Assembly (NCBI GenBank): GCA_009602725.1
Contig: WELB01000054.1
Coordinates: 82,117-94,580 of the forward strand
Direction of reading: 5' to 3'
Source of the DNA: Spirogloea muscicola
Taxonomy: Eukaryota > Streptophyta > Zygnematophyceae > Spirogloeales > Spirogloeaceae
DNA: 12,464 bases
Part shown: one piece after another, positions 9,940 through 12,464 of the stretch
Layout of the letters: each line of letters opens with the position of its first letter
How positions within the stretch are numbered: the first letter of the stretch is position 1
Position numbers and translations under genes: made by a program
The notes under the pieces: generated by a model
The model's database searches: none
Told to the model about the DNA's origin: nothing
The model's input: only the letters and a program-made list of their open reading frames with translations

Positions 9940-10186
9940 ATGGCAGCGAATGACAGCAACGTCGGGGCCGGCAGCAGCCAGGAGTAGTGGGCTTCTTCGT
10001 ACATTACCCGCAGCTTTGGTGCAGGAACTGAAGCTGATGCAAAGGCAGAAGGGGTCTGGAGATCAAAGGAGTCGCGTCTGCGAGAGGCCCTGGTGGCCAG
10101 CAACAGGCTGCTGTGGCAAGCAACGCCCTCACTTTAGACAAGTTGCGGCCCTAAGAGCGAATGCTTGCGCCAGCGAGCATAGCGGG
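9940..10186 (+). other. Weak candidate small coding region with very short introns
   Basis: An ATG in good context (GCAGAGATGGCAG) opens MAANDSNVGAGSSQ. If 9984-10013 (30 bases, GT-AG) and 10113-10137 (25 bases, GT-AG ending CTTTAG) are removed, the frame stays open through SKESRLREALVASNRLL and VAALRANACASEHSG to a GTAAGG donor-like site at 10187. The 192 joined bases make 64 codons. I recognise no family. Introns this short differ sharply from the 112-480 base introns in the three firm genes, so chance is a serious alternative. No downstream exon could be settled. Confidence 0.2.
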
Positions 10187-10574
10187 GTAAGGAACTGGCT
10201 GATGAATGAGGTGCAGTCTTCTTGGGGGCAGCCGCCGCCGAGTAAATGGCTCGGAGATCATCGGCAGCCATGGAGGTCAATCCTGACGTCCAAAGAATGG
10301 AAGGAGGCCGGAGGAGGCCAGCATCCGTGATGGCTCAAGTCCATCACGAGGTGCAGTCCACAGCATTCAGTAAACCCCTCCGCACACATGCACTGGGGCA
10401 TGAGCAACTGGCTGGCCTCGGGCAGGCGCCGCCAGCGGCGCTTGCAACCCCTATTATACAAAGGCGGGTTGGGGGAAGTGTTGGTCACACCCCCCGCTGC
10501 AGCACAAACGGCCTTCCCTCCCTATGCTGTGGAAAAGGACGCCCCGTTAGAAAGAAGCATGGGGCAGTGTCCTC

Positions 10575-12007
10575 CTAGTAGGGGCGGCCGGTCCCAGCCT
10601 TCTTGTCATAGTTGCAGATGAAGATCTTGGCGGTCCAGCCCGTCGGAGCCGACAGTGGGCATGTCGCCTGCACGACGAGAGCGAGGTAGGTGCCAACAGC
10701 AGCTGTCAGCAGCTGCCAAGGCAAGCTCGGCTCCTCAAAGCCCTCCCGCTGGGAGCAGGCTATGGAGCCATAGGTCGCGGCAGAAGAGGTACATATGGTG
10801 GAGAGAGGTGAGAGCAGGAGAGGGGTGGGGGGCGAGGGAAGGGAAAGTGGGAGAACGAGAAGGGAGGTGTAACAGCATGAGGCAAGAGGGGAAAGTGAGA
10901 TAGGAAGCCAGGAAGTGGGGAGGGAGGGCAGATGGGGAAGCAGAGCCAGGGAGGAACGGGGAGGGAGCAGAGAGAGGGGAGGACAGCATAGGAGGGGAGG
11001 GAGAGAGGAAGGGGAACGCACAGTGCCGCAACCAACGAGTGTGACGGGCTTGTACACGATCTGCTTGAACTCATCGCATGTCTGCTGCGGCGAATAGGGA
11101 TCCGGGCTGCACTTGTTTGTGGCGTACGAGTACGTCATGCGCTCGTAGTCCCAGCCAAGCACAATCTGCTGAGATGTGGAGCCACCTTTGCCGAAGCCGA
11201 ATGTGAAAAAGATGTTCTCGCCATAGGGACTGCTCGCGGGTCGGTGGTGCACGCCGAAGTTGGGCCATTGCTTGGGAACTGTCGCGCAGATGCGGGGCAT
11301 GAGCGTGTTCACCCAAGCCTGCGCATAGTTGGCCAACGACGGGCTCCATGCCACCGGCTTCCCGCTGTAGTACCGAGCCCTGCGCCCAGCAAGGAGGCCA
11401 TTGACATGCCTCATCAGCCACAAGACCCGAGTGGTAAATCGACTGTGAAGCGGAGCGGTGCGGGGCAGAAGAAGAGAGACAAGGGGCTCACCTAGCAATG
11501 TTGTGTTGCTTGACGATGATCGGAACATCGGTCGCTGGAACCTTGGATGCCGGGCCTGTGACCGTGACCGGGCCTGCGGCGCAGCTCAGCACAGCGGCGC
11601 AGAGTCAGGCAGACGCCTGACGCTGGCACGGCAGCGGCAGCTGGCAGCGGGGTGCAGAAGAGTGACGGGAGGAAGGAGGTGCGAGAGAGGAGGGCCCACT
11701 CTTGGGGGGGTGATGGCCTTTGCCCGGGTGGCCTCCCTTGAGCAAGCGCCGCACCACGTCGGGGGCATTCGTCGCGGCCGCTGCTGAGATGGTGGCAAAG
11801 GCGCAGCGACAAGGCCAGTGGGGTCAGCACGGCGCCGCTGACGGCCTCTAGCCAGCACATAAGTGCAGCCGATTGATCGGGGCGAGCGGAGGTAGCCTCA
11901 CCTTCTTCTGCGGCGCTGACAGGAGTCTCTAGCGTCGCCGCGGCTGCGACAGCAAGAGCCAGGACCGCAAGGATGGCGAGGAAGCCGCGCGTGCCGGCAG
12001 ATGCCAT
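10575..12007 (-). CDS. Secreted CAP-domain (PR-1/SCP-like) protein, 4 exons
   Basis: Exons: 12007-11902, 11573-11492, 11379-11022, 10667-10575 (TAG). All junctions are GT-AG and phases agree, giving 212 residues. Residues 1-24 are a signal peptide with a Leu/Ala core (FLAILAVLALAVAAAA). The CAP fold follows: VKQHNIARARYYSGKPVAW (the classic HN..R opening), SLANYAQAWV, HHRPASSPYGENIF, VLGWDYERMTYSY, CDEFKQIVYKPVTLVGCG (CAP1) and IFICNYDKKAGTG (CAP2). Six cysteines (94, 153, 164, 180, 185, 200) suit the usual three disulfides. Of the four conserved cleft residues, one His (107/108), Glu117 and Glu142 are present, but the CAP1 His is Glu166. CAP proteins are extracellular; plant PR-1 and yeast Pry members bind sterols or other lipids. 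The role here is unknown. ATG at 12007 has a GCC-ATGGC context. A 5' extension by an Ala-rich exon is possible and is treated separately. Confidence 0.93.
10668..11021 (-). other. CAP gene intron 3 with a long purine/pyrimidine-skewed tract
   Basis: Between about 10797 and 11017 the plus strand is almost all purine (runs of GGGAGGG, GAGAGG and GGGGAAG), so the sense strand of this intron is C/T-rich for over 200 bases. It lies between the GT at 11021-11020 and the AG at 10669-10668. The asymmetry is of the kind that can form triplex DNA or act as a very long polypyrimidine tract. Confidence 0.85.
11574..11901 (-). other. CAP gene intron 1
   Basis: This 328-base intron lies between the signal-peptide exon (ends GAAGAAG/GTGAGG) and the exon that opens PVTVTGPASK. 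Both overlapping long frames in it are interrupted relative to the spliced product. Nothing else was recognised in it. Confidence 0.75.
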
Positions 12008-12464
12008 GGCTGCCACCGTAGAGGGCTCTACGCGACAGCAAGGCCAAGAGACGGCGGGCGACAGTCAGATGGAGGCGGTCGTGCGTCCTCAGACTAGCAA
12101 TGCTTGGAGATCGTCGCCAGCCAGACCCCGGCGAGCTAGGCCGCGCCACCGGGACACCACGGCGGCGCGCAGCGGCAGCAAGGGCGGCGACGGGCTGAGC
12201 GGCGACCAAGGATCGGTGGCACTGGGCCTGAGCTAAGAGGGGGCAAGTTGTGGCTACTGACCAGCAACGTGCGCCCACGACGGGCCGCTCCCAGTAGCCG
12301 GCGTGCTCGCCTCGTCCACTGGCTGAGGAGTCCGTCGACAGCTCCACGACGCCGCAGCGGCAGCGGCTGCGGCAGCGGCTGCGGCGGCAACAGAGACGGC
12401 GGCGGAGGCGACGACGGAGGCGGCGGAGGCGGCCAAGGCGGTGGCGGTGGCGGCGGCGGCGGCG
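12008..12464. other. GC-rich low-complexity region upstream of the CAP gene
   Basis: This is presumably CAP promoter or leader sequence, with Ala/Gly/Pro-coding repeats (GCG/GGC) from about 12350 to the window end. On the minus strand a frame runs in from the right edge through an Ala-rich stretch and PQPVDEASTPATGSGP to a donor-like GTCAGT at 12261-12256. Joined to the acceptor-like GGCAG just before ATG12007, it stays in frame with the CAP protein. A plus-strand Ala/Glu-rich frame also leaves the window. Composition alone can create both, so no gene is called. Confidence 0.45.

Larger units (their letters stand above)
8886..10574. other. Intergenic region between the CAP gene 3' end and the SCYL2 5' end
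   Basis: About 1.7 kb lie between two minus-strand genes. The part next to SCYL2 (8886-9000) is GC-rich and should hold its leader and promoter. The middle is of moderate GC and holds two tandem duplications, listed separately. A weak plus-strand coding candidate starts at 9940. The remaining open frames look like chance frames, with no family motif. From 10190 to 10574 I see only short frames of unclear status. Confidence 0.6.

Noticed and set aside
11973-12236. An 87-residue plus-strand frame starting over the CAP start codon
   Set aside because: Its start region is antisense to the signal-peptide exon, and it has basic low-complexity composition with no recognisable domain.

Overview
This looks like eukaryotic nuclear DNA, most likely from a green alga. 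The signs are a dense set of spliceosomal introns, very GC-rich gene starts with long CCG/CGG runs, a land-plant-like SCYL2 pseudokinase, and a TGTAA motif (the usual chlorophyte polyadenylation signal) just after one stop codon. The organism assignment is inference. No prokaryotic operon, CRISPR array, rRNA or convincing tRNA is visible. Long open frames mislead here, because real exons are short and are joined across frames. I rebuilt the genes by hand from splice sites, reading phase and family motifs.

Three genes are well supported. (1) Plus strand, about 182-2741: a seven-exon gene for a mitochondrial K+/H+ exchange-related protein (Mit_KHE1 family); its N-terminus is unresolved and may lie left of the window. 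(2) Minus strand, 8885-3201: a 14-exon SCYL2/CVAK104-type gene encoding about 967 residues, with a degenerate kinase domain, a HEAT-like middle and a disordered tail carrying DPF and acidic-Trp motifs typical of clathrin-adaptor ligands. (3) Minus strand, 12007-10575: a four-exon gene for a secreted CAP (PR-1-like) protein of 212 residues.

Genes 1 and 2 converge on a 459-base spacer. Genes 2 and 3 lie in tandem, separated by about 1.7 kb (8886-10574) that holds a 91-base tandem duplication, a 23-base duplication and one weak plus-strand coding candidate. The right end (12008-12464) is GC-rich Ala/Gly-type low-complexity DNA upstream of the CAP gene. The three genes have no obvious joint function; this is ordinary gene neighbourhood rather than a system.

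The patterns most worth a second look are CCG/CGG microsatellites placed directly at splice sites of 5'-proximal introns, many donors with C at +3, a His-to-Glu change in the CAP1 signature, a long purine/pyrimidine-skewed intron, and possible 25-30 base introns in the weak candidate. I saw no clearly new biological system.
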